Part shown: in pieces, positions 11,646 through 23,300 of the stretch
How the letters are laid out: the number at the start of each line of letters is the position of its first letter
How positions within the stretch are numbered: the first letter of the stretch is position 1
Source: Monarcha castaneiventris obscurior
Lineage: Eukaryota; Chordata; Aves; Passeriformes; Monarchidae
Length of the DNA stretch: 64,000 bases
Direction of reading: 5' to 3'
Assembly: GCA_026261815.1 (NCBI GenBank)
Contig: JAMPIT010000059.1
Coordinates: 22,058,001 to 22,122,000, forward strand
Notes under the pieces: model-generated
Database searches by the model: none
The model's input: the letters and a program-made list of their open reading frames with translations, nothing else
What the model was told of the DNA's origin: nothing
Program-made: the position numbers and the translations under genes

Positions 11646-14631
11646 TAAAGGGTTCCTCCTGGAACATCATCACAGTTGACAAATACTCAGAGTGGTAACT
11701 ACACAAAATACTATTCCCCTCCAGTGGCCACCTTATCATGATTTCATTTACTCCAGCTTGTTTCCAATACACGCATGCTAAAGTCCTAATTAACCTGAGA
11801 TGGGTTACAGCTACTGCTTCCCTCTCACCAGACATTTTTGCCAAAACAGAAAATTAGATTGAAAACTGAGGTCAAAGGAACAAAAACACTTTGGCAAAGG
11901 TGAAAACTAATGTCTTAATCCTGTGAGATGCTGTTGGTCATGCATTCTCCTTTTGAGAGCAAAGACCTGCAGCAAAGCTCAATTTGTAAGAGTGAGCAAC
12001 CTTGGAGCTCACAAAGTAATCGCATCCACATGGTCTTGGAAGGAACAGCTCCACAGAACTTGAAATAACCCTTCACGGTTTTTAAAAACCTCCTTTAGAA
12101 TGTAATAAGAAACTGTACCTATTGTATAAGACTAGAGGCATTGAGGAACAGGGATATGTTAACTTCAATCTGAAGCCATTTAACAGTAGTTTCTGTGTGA
12201 CACTTTACACTTTGGATTATACTGGTGTAACTTCCCTGTGATGTTGAGCTCCAGTTTTCTTTAGCCTATAAACTCCTCTACATACATTTGGAGACCTGAT
12301 CTTGCATTCCTGGCATACTCACAATAGATGCTTAAAGTCAAACAGCATTGCAAGTGAAGTAATCATTATAGTTTTATTAAGCAAATAATTCTTCCTTACA
12401 GTGTATTTGTCGAAAGCTGGAACTAATTTCCCCCCTACTGACTTTGTCCCCTGCCACTTGGCAGGAATTCATTTTATCCCCATATTTTTGAACAGAGCTA
12501 AAAATACAAAGACTGAGGGGGAGGAATAGTAAAAAAGTAATTCACTATTACTTTAGGAAGTCAAAGTATCTTAATTTTGCCTTCAGTACCACTGATGATA
12601 CGAGCACATCAGCCCTGAGAAAAGGGTTTCACAGTGCATCATTGCTGGGAATAATATAGAGATGGATTAGAAGGTGCATTTTTTCCATGTTCAGTAAATA
12701 TGTATCCCAAAATGAATTCCACACATGCTTAAGTACAAGCTCTACTTAAATCCTTCAGGTCAGATGCTCTCACAACTCTTTATGGTATGCCAGGGAGCTC
12801 CTCCAGCTGAGCTAGTTTATATTTACGTTAGCAAGGAGTGCAGCCCAGAAAGAGGAGTTTTGTGGAGCAAAACTAATATTGCTGAAAACCCAACATCCAC
12901 AGGCCTGGGAAAGGGGTGTTATTTTTTTGCCAATATTTAATTTAATTCCCAACCCTGAATGCTCAGTAGGGGTTGCCTTTGGTGCTTTAGGTGTACTGCC
13001 AGAACATATTTTCTTGGCTTTACTTTTGCCTGAGTGTAACTGGGTTCACGTACCTCGTGGTGGTTACTAAAACAGAGTAAGAAGGAGAGGCATTTCACAA
13101 GTGAGCTTGGGGCTTGAAGAGAAGTGCTAATGTAGATAAAACCACTGGTCAGAAGAAGCCCGTCTACCTCCTCCAAATCATGAGTTATCATGTTCCAACC
13201 TATTCAATACCACTTTGAGGAGAGGCATCCTGTGCCCTGCTGGATTTTCAGGTCTGGGTTATCAATGGACCAGACACATTCTATTTCATCATCCCCCATT
13301 TTCAGGGTTATCACACCTGTGGGGATCCATGCTGTTCAATGCATTGCTCAGAAATGTGCAAACCAAATGTTGTTAAAATGAAAATAAGCATTTTACAAGA
13401 TGCTTATAAATAAGCAATAAATCTTCAACATACTTCTATATAAAGGTTTAAATAAGACAACAAAAAGATAGCAAGTTTGCTTAATATCAAATCATACTAA
13501 AAAGCCTGCCATCATCTCTCTCTCTTCTCCTCCCAAATTTGACACGTTTAATTAACCCATGAACCCCATCCTGGTGAATACAAAAACCATTCCCAATTTA
13601 CCCAGAGAATGACTTTTTTTTTCAGTGAAACAGGCTTACAACTATATCCTGCTTTTTGTTTGAGTTACTCTAACATGCTCCAAGGTAAAAATTGTGTGAG
13701 GTAAAACATTTTTCCACCTGACTAGACAAAATTTACATTACTGTGTTCTACTTTTTAAATCTAGTGCTCTTTATTTTTCATTTAATACCACATTTACATA
13801 AATGTAGAGAAGAGGAGTGCTTGACAGTGGCTCTCAAGCTACATATACATTGCCAGAACCAATCACTTAGAATAACAGAGATGGGAGAAACACATCCTAC
13901 TCTGTTTTTGATTGATAACCATTAAGTTTTTGTTGACGTAAATATATCTTTGCAGTTTATATAGAAAACTGGAACAACTGCTTAATGGCTCCCAACTTCA
14001 AAATGCAGAAACCCAGTCAGCTGCTCCAGACAGTTGTAGCTGTTCCACTATTTCACCTTTTAAAAATGGAAGAATTTGGAATAAAAGATGCATCACTTTA
14101 CATTACTACAGAACTTCAAGACAAGTTGCTGGAATAAATTTATGGGTGAGAAACATTTTCAAAATCCCCAGTTCACGCAGATGAAAACCACAGGGACCTG
14201 CAGAACTCTGAAACACAGTTCTGGTAGATGTGCATGACTCTAAATAAAAAAAAACATACAAAACAGACGTATGTTTGCCTCTGGGAAAAGCTGACAATAT
14301 AATCACTTTGTTGTGTAATCAAGAGGACTTCCATCCAGTTGGTAGCAAACGCTGCAGTAGACAAATAATTCCCCCAAGAACAGCTGTTTCCAGCATTTTC
14401 ACCATAAACAAATTATTTGTGTAAAAGAACATTGTTTTTCATAATCAACTGTTGGTATTTTAAAAGCATGCAACTCTCAGAAATTACTGACTTTCAAATT
14501 AACAGGGGATCCAGGATTTGACCTTCAAAATTGGAGAAACAAATGGTAAGCAGTATGCTAAACAGAAGAATAAATGGTAAGGAGAGATTTAAAGCCATAA
14601 AACTGTGCTTCTCTCTTATCACTCACGTTTA
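11646..14631. other. Intronic unique sequence, nothing recognised
   Basis: AT-rich single-copy sequence. I see no repeat family, RNA gene or convincing coding exon on either strand; open frames are short. Confidence 0.55.
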
Positions 14632-14931
14632 GATCACAGAGTCATAGAATGATGATGGGTTGAAAGGGACCTTAAAGATCATCTAGATCCAATCCTCCTG
14701 CTCTGGGAAGGATGACTCCTACTAGAACAGATTGCTCAGAGCTCCACCCAGCCTGGCCTGGAACATTTCCAGGGATGGGACATCTACAACTCCTCTGGAA
14801 ACCTGTTCCATTGCCTCACCACCCTCACAGTAAAGAATTTCTTCCCTATATGTAATCTAAACATCCTCATTTCATTTGAAGCAATTTCCCCTTGTCCTGT
14901 CTCTACATGCTCTTGTAAATAGTCTCTTTCC
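14632..14931 (-). mobile_element. CR1 LINE 3' fragment
   Basis: The plus strand reads CACAGAGTCATAGAATGATG, then GGGTTGAAAGGGACC, TTTCCAGGGATGGGACATC, CTGTTCCATTGCCTCACCACC and TTTCCCCTTGTCCTGTC. This is the reverse complement of the CR1 3' end. The degenerate octamer tail is at the low-coordinate end, so the element lies on the minus strand. It is about 300 bp long and 5'-truncated, as usual for CR1, with no coding capacity. Divergence from the consensus I remember is moderate. Confidence 0.9.
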
Positions 14932-15223
14932 AGATGCTAATGATGCATTAAATCAATGTAATTTAGAATAGTACAAATATCCTTCCTAAAATAAATTCAG
15001 GTTTTGAAAACATAGTCTTTGCTGATAATTTGGAAAAGATAAACCTGCAAATTATGGGAAGAGTTGTACACAGCACAAGAAAAGGCCTCAATTAAAAATA
15101 AGAAAACAAACCCAAAACCCAATTGGTAAAGCCAATCCCAACTCAGCTTGGTTCAGCCCAGCTTGCTATGGATTTTCCATGAGATACCTGCAAGTGCCCA
15201 CTTGGCATCCCACCTGATGAATC

Positions 15224-15270
15224 ATGTGTCAGAACAGTAGACACATCCCTCTATCAGCTGAGCTACCAGT
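15224..15270 (-). repeat. Possible tRNA-like SINE relic
   Basis: On the minus strand, CTGGTAGCTCAGCTGATAGAG (complement of about 15249-15269) resembles a tRNA A box and D arm. It is followed by a perfect 7-bp inverted repeat, ATGTGTC/GACACAT (15240-15246 and 15224-15230), around a 9-base loop, like an anticodon arm. No good B box follows. It may be an old tRNA-derived SINE fragment or chance. Confidence 0.25.
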
Positions 15271-15854
15271 ATGTGAGTGATAATGAAACAGCAACAAAAA
15301 ATGCTGCCAACAGACAAGAGAACGTGGCCTTCATCTAAAAAACCTGCTTAGGAAGTTACCACGTCACTGCTCACTCCAGGGTGAGCTTGGTGAGCTCTTT
15401 TCAATCCCATAGGAGGATTACAGTGAGGCAGTAACAGTTTTCCTGACTTTACAAATGAGATGTGTTTACTCCCACACTGATGCTTTTGCAGCCTAGGAAC
15501 CCTGCCTGCATGGGTAGGATACCCATGGATTACAGAAAATCAGTAGAACTGGGCAAAGTGTAACTAAAGGCTGACATGCAACACCTGCTCCTGATCAGCT
15601 TAGATCCATTTACACCTCAGTTTTCAAAGTTTATTTTCTTTTCCAGAAATGAGATTCCTTCAAAAGCACCTGCTAGTATCCTGGCAAGCACTCTTGTGTT
15701 TTGAGGGCAAATACCTCGTTTCTAGGGTTGCATCCCTCCTCCCTTCTGACACATGGCCAAACTGAGAAAAACAAAGCTGGTCTCCAGGGCTTTTTGAAGG
15801 AATGGTAGAAAATTTCACTTAATCCACATTTTTGCATTTCTTACAAAGCCACAG

Positions 15855-15942
15855 TGTTGCCACTACATGTACAGACAAAGGAATGCATTCAGCAAAGAGC
15901 TGGCCAAAGCCAACTGCCCAACGAATCACCTTTGGGACCTGG
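15855..15942 (+). CDS. Candidate internal exon of an unnamed antisense gene
   Basis: I do not recognise this product. The plus-strand segment follows a T-rich tract and an AG acceptor (15853-15854) and ends at a strong donor, CTGG|GTGAGA (15942/15943). It is open in one frame and reads CCHYMYRQRNAFSKELA, then KANCPTNHLWDL, ending in phase 1. The composition is polar with a Cys-Cys start, as could follow a membrane segment, but no such segment is visible upstream. The phase matches the candidate exon at 16993. The frame also continues past the donor to 16094, so an unspliced chance frame is the main alternative. It lies in an FBXL7 intron on the opposite strand. Confidence 0.25.
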
Positions 15943-16929
15943 GTGAGAGGAACACTCTGGAGAGGATGAAAGAAAAGAAGCATAGGCCTCCAAAGCAGCA
16001 ACCCATGACACCAGCTCAATCTAACTTATCCAGCATCTCTCCAACAAAGATACATAAACTGAGGCTTTTTCATAATAAACACGTCACGTTATGAGAGCCC
16101 TGGAGTGCCAGCGAGCAGTCCCCTCTTGTTACAAACACACACAATACACACACAGCAACGCACTGAGCAAGCACGTAGTGCTTATTCAGAACCACAAGGA
16201 TTAAAATTTTGTTTATGGGAAATTTGGGAGTTAAGCTGGGAAAGAGACATGGCCACTGGCAGCTTTCTTCTACTAGAAAAATGTAACTGGCTTAAGCCCA
16301 ACTGCACTAAGTTACATGGATTCCTGACCACCAGTGTGAAGCAGTCCCAGACTGTGTCAAAACAGATGGTACTTATGACTGCAAAAGCATTCAGAGGGCA
16401 TTAGCCACCCTCTGAAACCCAGCCCTGCCGTCTGAGGTCCCAATTGCTGTGTCTGTGACTTGTGCTGTATAAATTGCAGATTGTTATTTATGTGCAGCAG
16501 CATATGGTACGCTGACATTTGAGGAGTATCAGATGTACATACACGCAAGTAAATCAAGAATTCAGCACTCAGTATTTATGGCAACTTCAATAACTTCCCA
16601 GTCTACTGAACGCCACAATAAATAACTGCTTTATTGTGCATAAAATATGAACTGACTGTAATTACTCCTTCTCAATTCATTGTGATTTCAATTTACTGAA
16701 ATGAGATAAACAAAATAATTCACTGATGCTTTTAATGTCATTTTGATTTCATGAACTCAAAATCAATGTGCAAAAAAAGAAAATGTGATGTTTATGTCTA
16801 CACAATTGTTGAGTTATCATTCAAAGCAAGAACTCTGGCACTATCTAAATCTTTTAGTCTCTTTCACGCTAACCTAAGCTAATTATTTAAAACATTATCA
16901 CTTGCTCTATATGGAATTTTACATTTATC

Positions 16930-16971
16930 CTCAGATTTATTATCTCAGATTTATTACCTCAGATTTATTAC
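16930..16971. repeat. 14-bp direct tandem repeat, three copies
   Basis: The unit CTCAGATTTATTAC occurs at 16930, 16944 and 16958. The first copy ends in T instead of C; the other two are identical. It lies just upstream of the candidate acceptor at 16991-16992. Confidence 0.9.
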
Positions 16972-16992
16972 CAGCTTATGGCAGTATCCCAG

Positions 16993-17189
16993 GGAGTAGA
17001 CTTAAAAGACAAGACAGCAGAAAAAGCAGCATTTGGAATCAAGAAATATTAGACATCTTGACAAAGAAAGAGGAAGATGAAGAAAAGGCCCTTGTTTTCA
17101 CAAAGCCCCAGAAAAACAGGAACCTGTCAGGGTGGTCTCATGAATATGTATACACACCTGATGGGAAGCTGTACAGGAGTCCCTTCTAA
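16993..17189 (+). CDS. Candidate terminal coding exon of an unnamed antisense gene
   Basis: The product is not recognised. After a CCCAG acceptor (16988-16992, weak pyrimidine tract) the plus strand is open for 64 full codons to a TAA at 17187. It reads SRLKRQDSRKSSIWNQEIL, then DILTKKEEDEEKALVFTK, PQKNRNLSGWSHEYVY and TPDGKLYRSPF. Codon choice (AAG, CTG, GCC, AAC, AGG) and the mix of charged and aromatic residues look like real protein, unlike most frames here. The first two bases complete a codon in phase with the exon ending at 15942. ATTAAA (17275-17280) and AATAAA (17309-17314) follow within 125 bases, so a short 3' UTR is possible. It could also be a retrocopy fragment or a chance frame. 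It is antisense to FBXL7. Confidence 0.35.
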
Positions 17190-17308
17190 ATATAATTATT
17201 CTGTGTTTACTAATTCAGTAATTCAACAGTGCTCCTCTTTTTAAGGCCTTGCACAGAAGAGCAAACTGTGCCTAATTAAAGTAAATCAAACCCTTGTGAA
17301 AACCTCAT

Positions 17309-17314
17309 AATAAA
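17309..17314 (+). terminator. Possible polyadenylation signal of the antisense candidate gene
   Basis: A canonical AATAAA lies 120 bases after the TAA at 17187-17189. An ATTAAA occurs earlier at 17275-17280. Such hexamers are common by chance in AT-rich introns, so this counts only together with the open frame upstream. Confidence 0.25.
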
Positions 17315-17329
17315 CATGCTAATTCCCAA

Positions 17330-20300
17330 ACTCTGAGTGGAAAGGTTAAGTGATCTTGACCTGTGCAGCTGAAGATCAAAAAGGATATGCTAATATGTAC
17401 CATTATCTCCAACGTGTAGTTAGAGGACAGAGGTGATGGAAAGGTTACTGTACTTGCAGAGCTCCGTAAGAAGGAGCAGCAGCTAAGTTTGACTAAGAGA
17501 AAACTTTGTAGTTGAGGGTTAAAAATTATGACTCAGTGCACAAATAAGTCAAGGCACAGGCTGAGTGGGTTAGGATTGACATCTAGAGCTTTCTAGGAAG
17601 CAGCAAGATTTAAAAAAAAAAACAAACCAAAACACATCAATAGAGGAATTAATCTATGAAGAAAATTCTGCTTTAAGCTGTTGTTTATCCGGAATGACCT
17701 AAGAACTTTCCCATCCTTTATCATGAGCCAGCCCTGATTTGTTAGCCATCCTGGTCTTCCTAAAACAGAGAAGTAAATCTGTTACTGAAAGAATTTGTCA
17801 GGGGAGTGAAAAATGAAGGAGTAACTGATGCTTATTTTCATCACTGGCACAGATACACATTTTGGGCTGAGAAGCAATGCCTTTGCTACGGCTTGTTCAA
17901 AGTTGTTTCAGTACACACTTCTACAGATTTTGTACTCTATGCATAAAACACAGACTATTCTCCATTTTGGGAGGAAAGAGGATGAAGTTCACTGCAATGC
18001 ACATGATCCACAGGAGCATATTAAACTCTGCTCATGCAGACTCTGATATGTCTCCTGAACTTCAGTGAAAACTCCTCACGATGGTATTTTTTATTTTTCT
18101 TCTCACAATAGAAAGAACACGCCAAAGATCCTTGTAATTTATAACTTGAGTTTGAGACTCAGCATTCACTGGCCTCAGTTCTGAGACTCCTGTGCAGCAC
18201 ACTTCCACTGCCAGTTTTCCTCCTTGGTGTAGAAAAATTACCATGTGCTCTCCTCTTGGTAGAGTTGAGGCTACAGATTTCTTGGTGGGATGCACTGTGC
18301 TAAGCTTGGAGACAAGGACTACCAGAACTACTAAACTCATACTGAAACCCTAATGAATTCATTCTCAGACTACCTCCAGTTGAACTGACACTTATCCCTG
18401 TAAGACGTGGTTCAGAAGTGAGGCTGATGGACACAAAGCACAAGGGAAAGTTACTCACTTTCAGAGAGAGAAAAGCACTGTCCAACTGCTGTACTACTAT
18501 TATATTTAAGGAACAAAGTGATGACAAGGTTGTATTTACAGGATGTGTGATGTAAATTAAGGTACACGTCATAAGGCTCGGATTCTAGAAAAGACATTTA
18601 ACACTAGGTACTGAGGTTTCAGGTGGAGAAATTATAGTAATGACTTACTTCATCGTCTCCTTCCTAATTGCACAAGACTTCAAGCAGAACACTTATGAAA
18701 AAAAAAGTATTCCTAGCATTCTTCAGTATAATTTGGAAACATGGAACACGGCCAATAAAGAGAGATCACAAAGTCACATTTAAAAACATTTAATGAGAAG
18801 GTAAAAATTTTTTATTAGGAAACACTTAGAAGCATGTAGTGACTTCACATTTTCCAGCTCACTGAATTTACAAGCAAAGAGGCTGATGCTGCAGTACCTG
18901 GATGCCAAGTAGTTCCTAGGATGTGCAGAGTACCAGAGGCTACTGTAAGTTCAGAGTAGCCAGCATCTCACAGGATCACAACCCCTCTCAGTACACACTA
19001 AATCTGAAACACTGCCAGATTAGTTCTCTCTCTCTCTTCTATTTGTGGCAAAGAGACTTTTGTAACATCAGTAATTGGCTGGAAAGTATTGCCCTCATTT
19101 CATCGTACTAAGTTACACTCCACTCATGCTGTATTCATGGCTATTTATAGCACGAACCATGTGTAGGAACATGACACTGCAAAAGCATCACCATGAGAAA
19201 CCCTGAAGTAAGAAGTGAGACGAGATTACAAACACTGGGCCACTAATCTGCTCTAATCCAGTTATACATTTACTTGCTCTGTCATCTTGATTCCATTTAC
19301 AGAACACATGAGCCACGTGCAAAGCACTGATACTACTGCTATTACACACAATTCAGGAAAATACTGGTGTAGCCCTGAGGGTGATTCAAAAACTAGTATA
19401 AAATGTTGAAATTTTCACTATTTAACATCTTATCCAGTCTGGGAGACACCAAAATCTGTTGCCAATTCCTGATCACCGTTAAGTTTGTGGGAATAGGTGT
19501 CTATCACAAGACATCCCTCTTGTTCAGTTTGGGCTGCCTGGTTTGACATGATACATGGAAGGAAACTGAGGTGGCAAAAGCACTGAAGTAGAATATTTTC
19601 AGTGACAGGAGTGCATGTGGTTGCTTATGTCTACAGAGGTATTTCTATATTAGAGCACTGAAGTCCTTCCATTAGAATCTCAGGAACTAAAATTCTCCCT
19701 AGGACCACCTCCATAACACATGAAATGGGTCTTTTGTTCACTACCTGCTGAAATGGGATGTCTGTACATCAACCTGGAGATGGAAAACAATCTCTCCACC
19801 AAGCCGCTTCTTATGTGAATTTTGCAGTACCTGAATTTTGCCACTGCAGCATCAGGCTGTGATTTAACTCATCAAATTCTGGCACAAAAGCACCTCATAC
19901 CTTACAGAAAGGTGTCTATTCACAAGAGCTGAAGAGCAGAGTGGAAAGACCTGACTGTACAGTTCACATGGGGTATCACCTCTTACTGAACAAACCCCGG
20001 TCTTCACCATCCCACCTTTTTAAGGAAAGACCTTACAAAGCTTTGAGTTTACTGAGATGATGTAACAAACACATATGCTGCTGAAGTAATACTTGACTCA
20101 CAAGGCTTTTTTATGTTGAATGGCCTCAGCTGATTTAGAAATCTCTATTTCATAAGCTCTGGAAGGCAACAATTCATTCCCAAGTGATCTGCTATGTTAT
20201 AAACCAGCCTGAAGCCATTTGAACACCACAATTAGAAAAGGCTTCAGAGAGGCACACAATGCCTCCAGCCATGAGGGCTGACCATTAGGCATGGACATCA

Positions 20301-23300
20301 GCTCTTCCTTGTTCCAAAACACAGGCAGGATGTCTGCCTTGGGACTGAGCCATGGCTCCTGCACACCCCAGTGAAGCAGTCACTTCTCTTCATTACTTTC
20401 TATATCTACAGCACTCACCAGTGATGCTACTGAGTCTTCTTTACAGACTATAATAAGTTTCATGCAAGTGAAGCCATATCTGGGGAACAGTTCAGGCAGA
20501 ATAAGTTATTTTAGCTGAGACTACAGCTGGCAAAGCCTGCCCCTTAGGCAAATTGCCTTGTAACACAACAAAGCCTCATCTGTCATTGCAGCAGTACATT
20601 GCAGCAAGCTTGCCAGCCTTGCTCTGAACAGATATTTGCTCCTTGAAGGGAATTCAGATTTTTGTTTATAGAAAAACTCCAAACTCTCAAGAGCAAAAAG
20701 CAATCTCATCACACTTGAGGTGCATTTAACAGCCTTGCTGTACACAAAGGTATGGGTGGGGGCTGTGCTTCTATGCCCTGCCAATGCAGCAGAAGATTAC
20801 TGATGATAAAGTGAGATCTAGGAACAGATGATGATTTCATGGCCCAACCTTGGCAAATGATCTGGAATACCACCTTTTAAGACAGGAATGTGAGTGAACC
20901 ATTGGTGGTGCGCAGGTGTTAAAAGGACATAAAATCAGCGTGTGCTTCCCAATACTGATCATGTTAAAATGCATGAAAACTGTCATCTCTAACCAGTCAC
21001 CTTAAGAACGAAGAAAATCGTCAGCCAGACAGAGCAACCTCCTAGGGAGAGGCCAGGAGCTGCCTGCTTTCAGGCAAGCTGCTGCAAGCAAAGACCCACA
21101 GAGCATGGGGTGCACCCGAGCTTGTGGGTGCTGCCTCACCACCTGCAGGGAGCAGCATTGGGTCCCAGGAGGTGATAGCACCCACATCTCCTGCAGGATA
21201 TGGGTGCCCTTCAGATGGGGAACAGGGGGAGACTGTAACCCCCACATGCTGGTAGAGTATGTGTGTGTACTTGTGGAAGAGAGTCTATAACTTTTGGGGA
21301 TTATTTAGAGCTGTTTTCTGTAAGAGCTTATTAATATTAATTCAGTGTTCAGTGCTGTAATTTATCTGTGGCATTACTGGTACTGATCCCAAATGAGCAG
21401 TTCATCGACTACTGATTAAATTCATGCCATTATTAAACTGCTTTGATCCTAATTTTAGTTTAAGCTATGTGAACTGAATAGCACTCCACTGCAGCACATG
21501 TGATTCATCACTCGCTGCTGTTTGTTTCTGTTATACCTTTAAGGATGAGAAAACTGATTTATATCAGGTGTTGACAAGAATTTCAAAATAAAGCTAGGGA
21601 TTAAAGAGTGTTGTTTAACCAGCTGCAACAAGCCATTGCTTAGAAAAGGTGTGGACAAACTCCAAAAGCAACCTAGATGTCACTGTGGATTTGTGGAGCA
21701 CTGGTAGCGCTGCGTAGTGGAGCAACAGGGAGGTGCTGAACACCTGCACTGAGGGATCATGTTCTGCCTTGGCAAGGACTGCAGCTGATTCAGACTCTGC
21801 TTTCTCCTGCAGGGAATCACAACCTTGGTATAATCTAATTATCTCTCCATACATATATGTGCATTATTTCCATGTACAGCTACATTTGGCTGTACCTATA
21901 GGCAGTTTGCTATAATTACAGATGGCCAGAAATGAAACAGCAGCTTTGAATTTTCTTACTGAGTATGGAAAGTAATGGAAACCACAGAAGTGCTACGGCT
22001 GAATAAAAAGCTTACCTTTTATTTATAAAAGTGTGTACCAGGGAAAACTTAATAATATACACCTAATATAATTAGGAAACCAAATTAAAGACAATTAAAT
22101 AATTTAAAACATTTTTTCTAGGAAAAAGTATCAAATTGCTTATGAGTAGATTCTAATCACACAATTAAACCAGAATGATTTTACCCTATTAACTTTCTCT
22201 CTTTTCTTCTTTTTTTTGTGTAAAAATATGTAAGGTCAGGAATTGGCATACTACAATAGATGAGTATGAAAAAAAGCCAAGCACCCAGTGGCACAGTGGT
22301 AAGGACTGTTTTTTAAGCTGGATTAAATTTAGCTTATTATGCTAAAATTAATGAAAAATTAGGCAAGCCACAGAATACAGCTTTACAATAAAGGGCACTT
22401 GCAGAGGTTTCATCTGCTTTGTTTAAAACGGAGATGCTTCGTGACAGCACTGCTCAGAAAACAGATGGACATGATCTGTAAGCTTTAAGACAAGCTACCA
22501 AGTTATTGTAACTCTTAAGTTTACACTGCAAGGAAAACAACTTTTAGTGTGTGTCCAGCAAATCCTTGTAACTCAGCCAGGCAATGGCCCTTCTCACTTT
22601 CCTGGGAGTAATGCTACTTGGAGCTGTATTTACTTATGAGAGGCACAACTGCAGTACTATAGTTGTTTTCAGGCTCCTACCAATGTTTTAATCAAATTCT
22701 CCCTTATTAAACACTTATTCTCCCCTTTCAGCAGAGTGGCAAAAGCACAGACCTGACAAACCATGAGAATGACTTTGGGCTGTACCAGGTCTTCAGGTGA
22801 GCTCCAGTGCAGCTCATGAGATGACACACCCTGGGGATGCACTAACGCAGCACCAGAACTCCAGACCATGGAAAACATGGAGCGTGGCCCAGAGCTGGGG
22901 ACAGCTGCAGCTATGGGAGACATGCTGGGGAAATGGGACCCTTTCCCAAATCATGGAAAGCACTGTGGTTTCAGAGGATACATGCACTGAGCTGCTGTCA
23001 GCTAGGATGGTGTAAAAAGTGCTGCCGTTTCACTCTTTTCCCTTTTTTGCACTCTCTGTTAAAACCCATAACTCCACTGCACAATATGATGTCAAAAATG
23101 TCATACAGATAATGATGAGTGGAGCCAGAGGATGAAGCCAGACGTTTCTTCTTATGTTTTAACCAATATAAACTGGATTAGGAAATTCAGTTTATATTTA
23201 ATTGTATATTTTAAAATAAGCCATAATAACTGTTGCACTAACACACGAGGAATTCAGAAGCTGTTGAATGTCTTGGCAACCTTGATGTAAATTCGTATTC

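Noticed and set aside
22281..22310. GTGGCACAGTGGTAAGGACTG resembles the head of a tRNA-derived SINE such as MIR
   Set aside because: The rest of the element, including a B box, is not visible.
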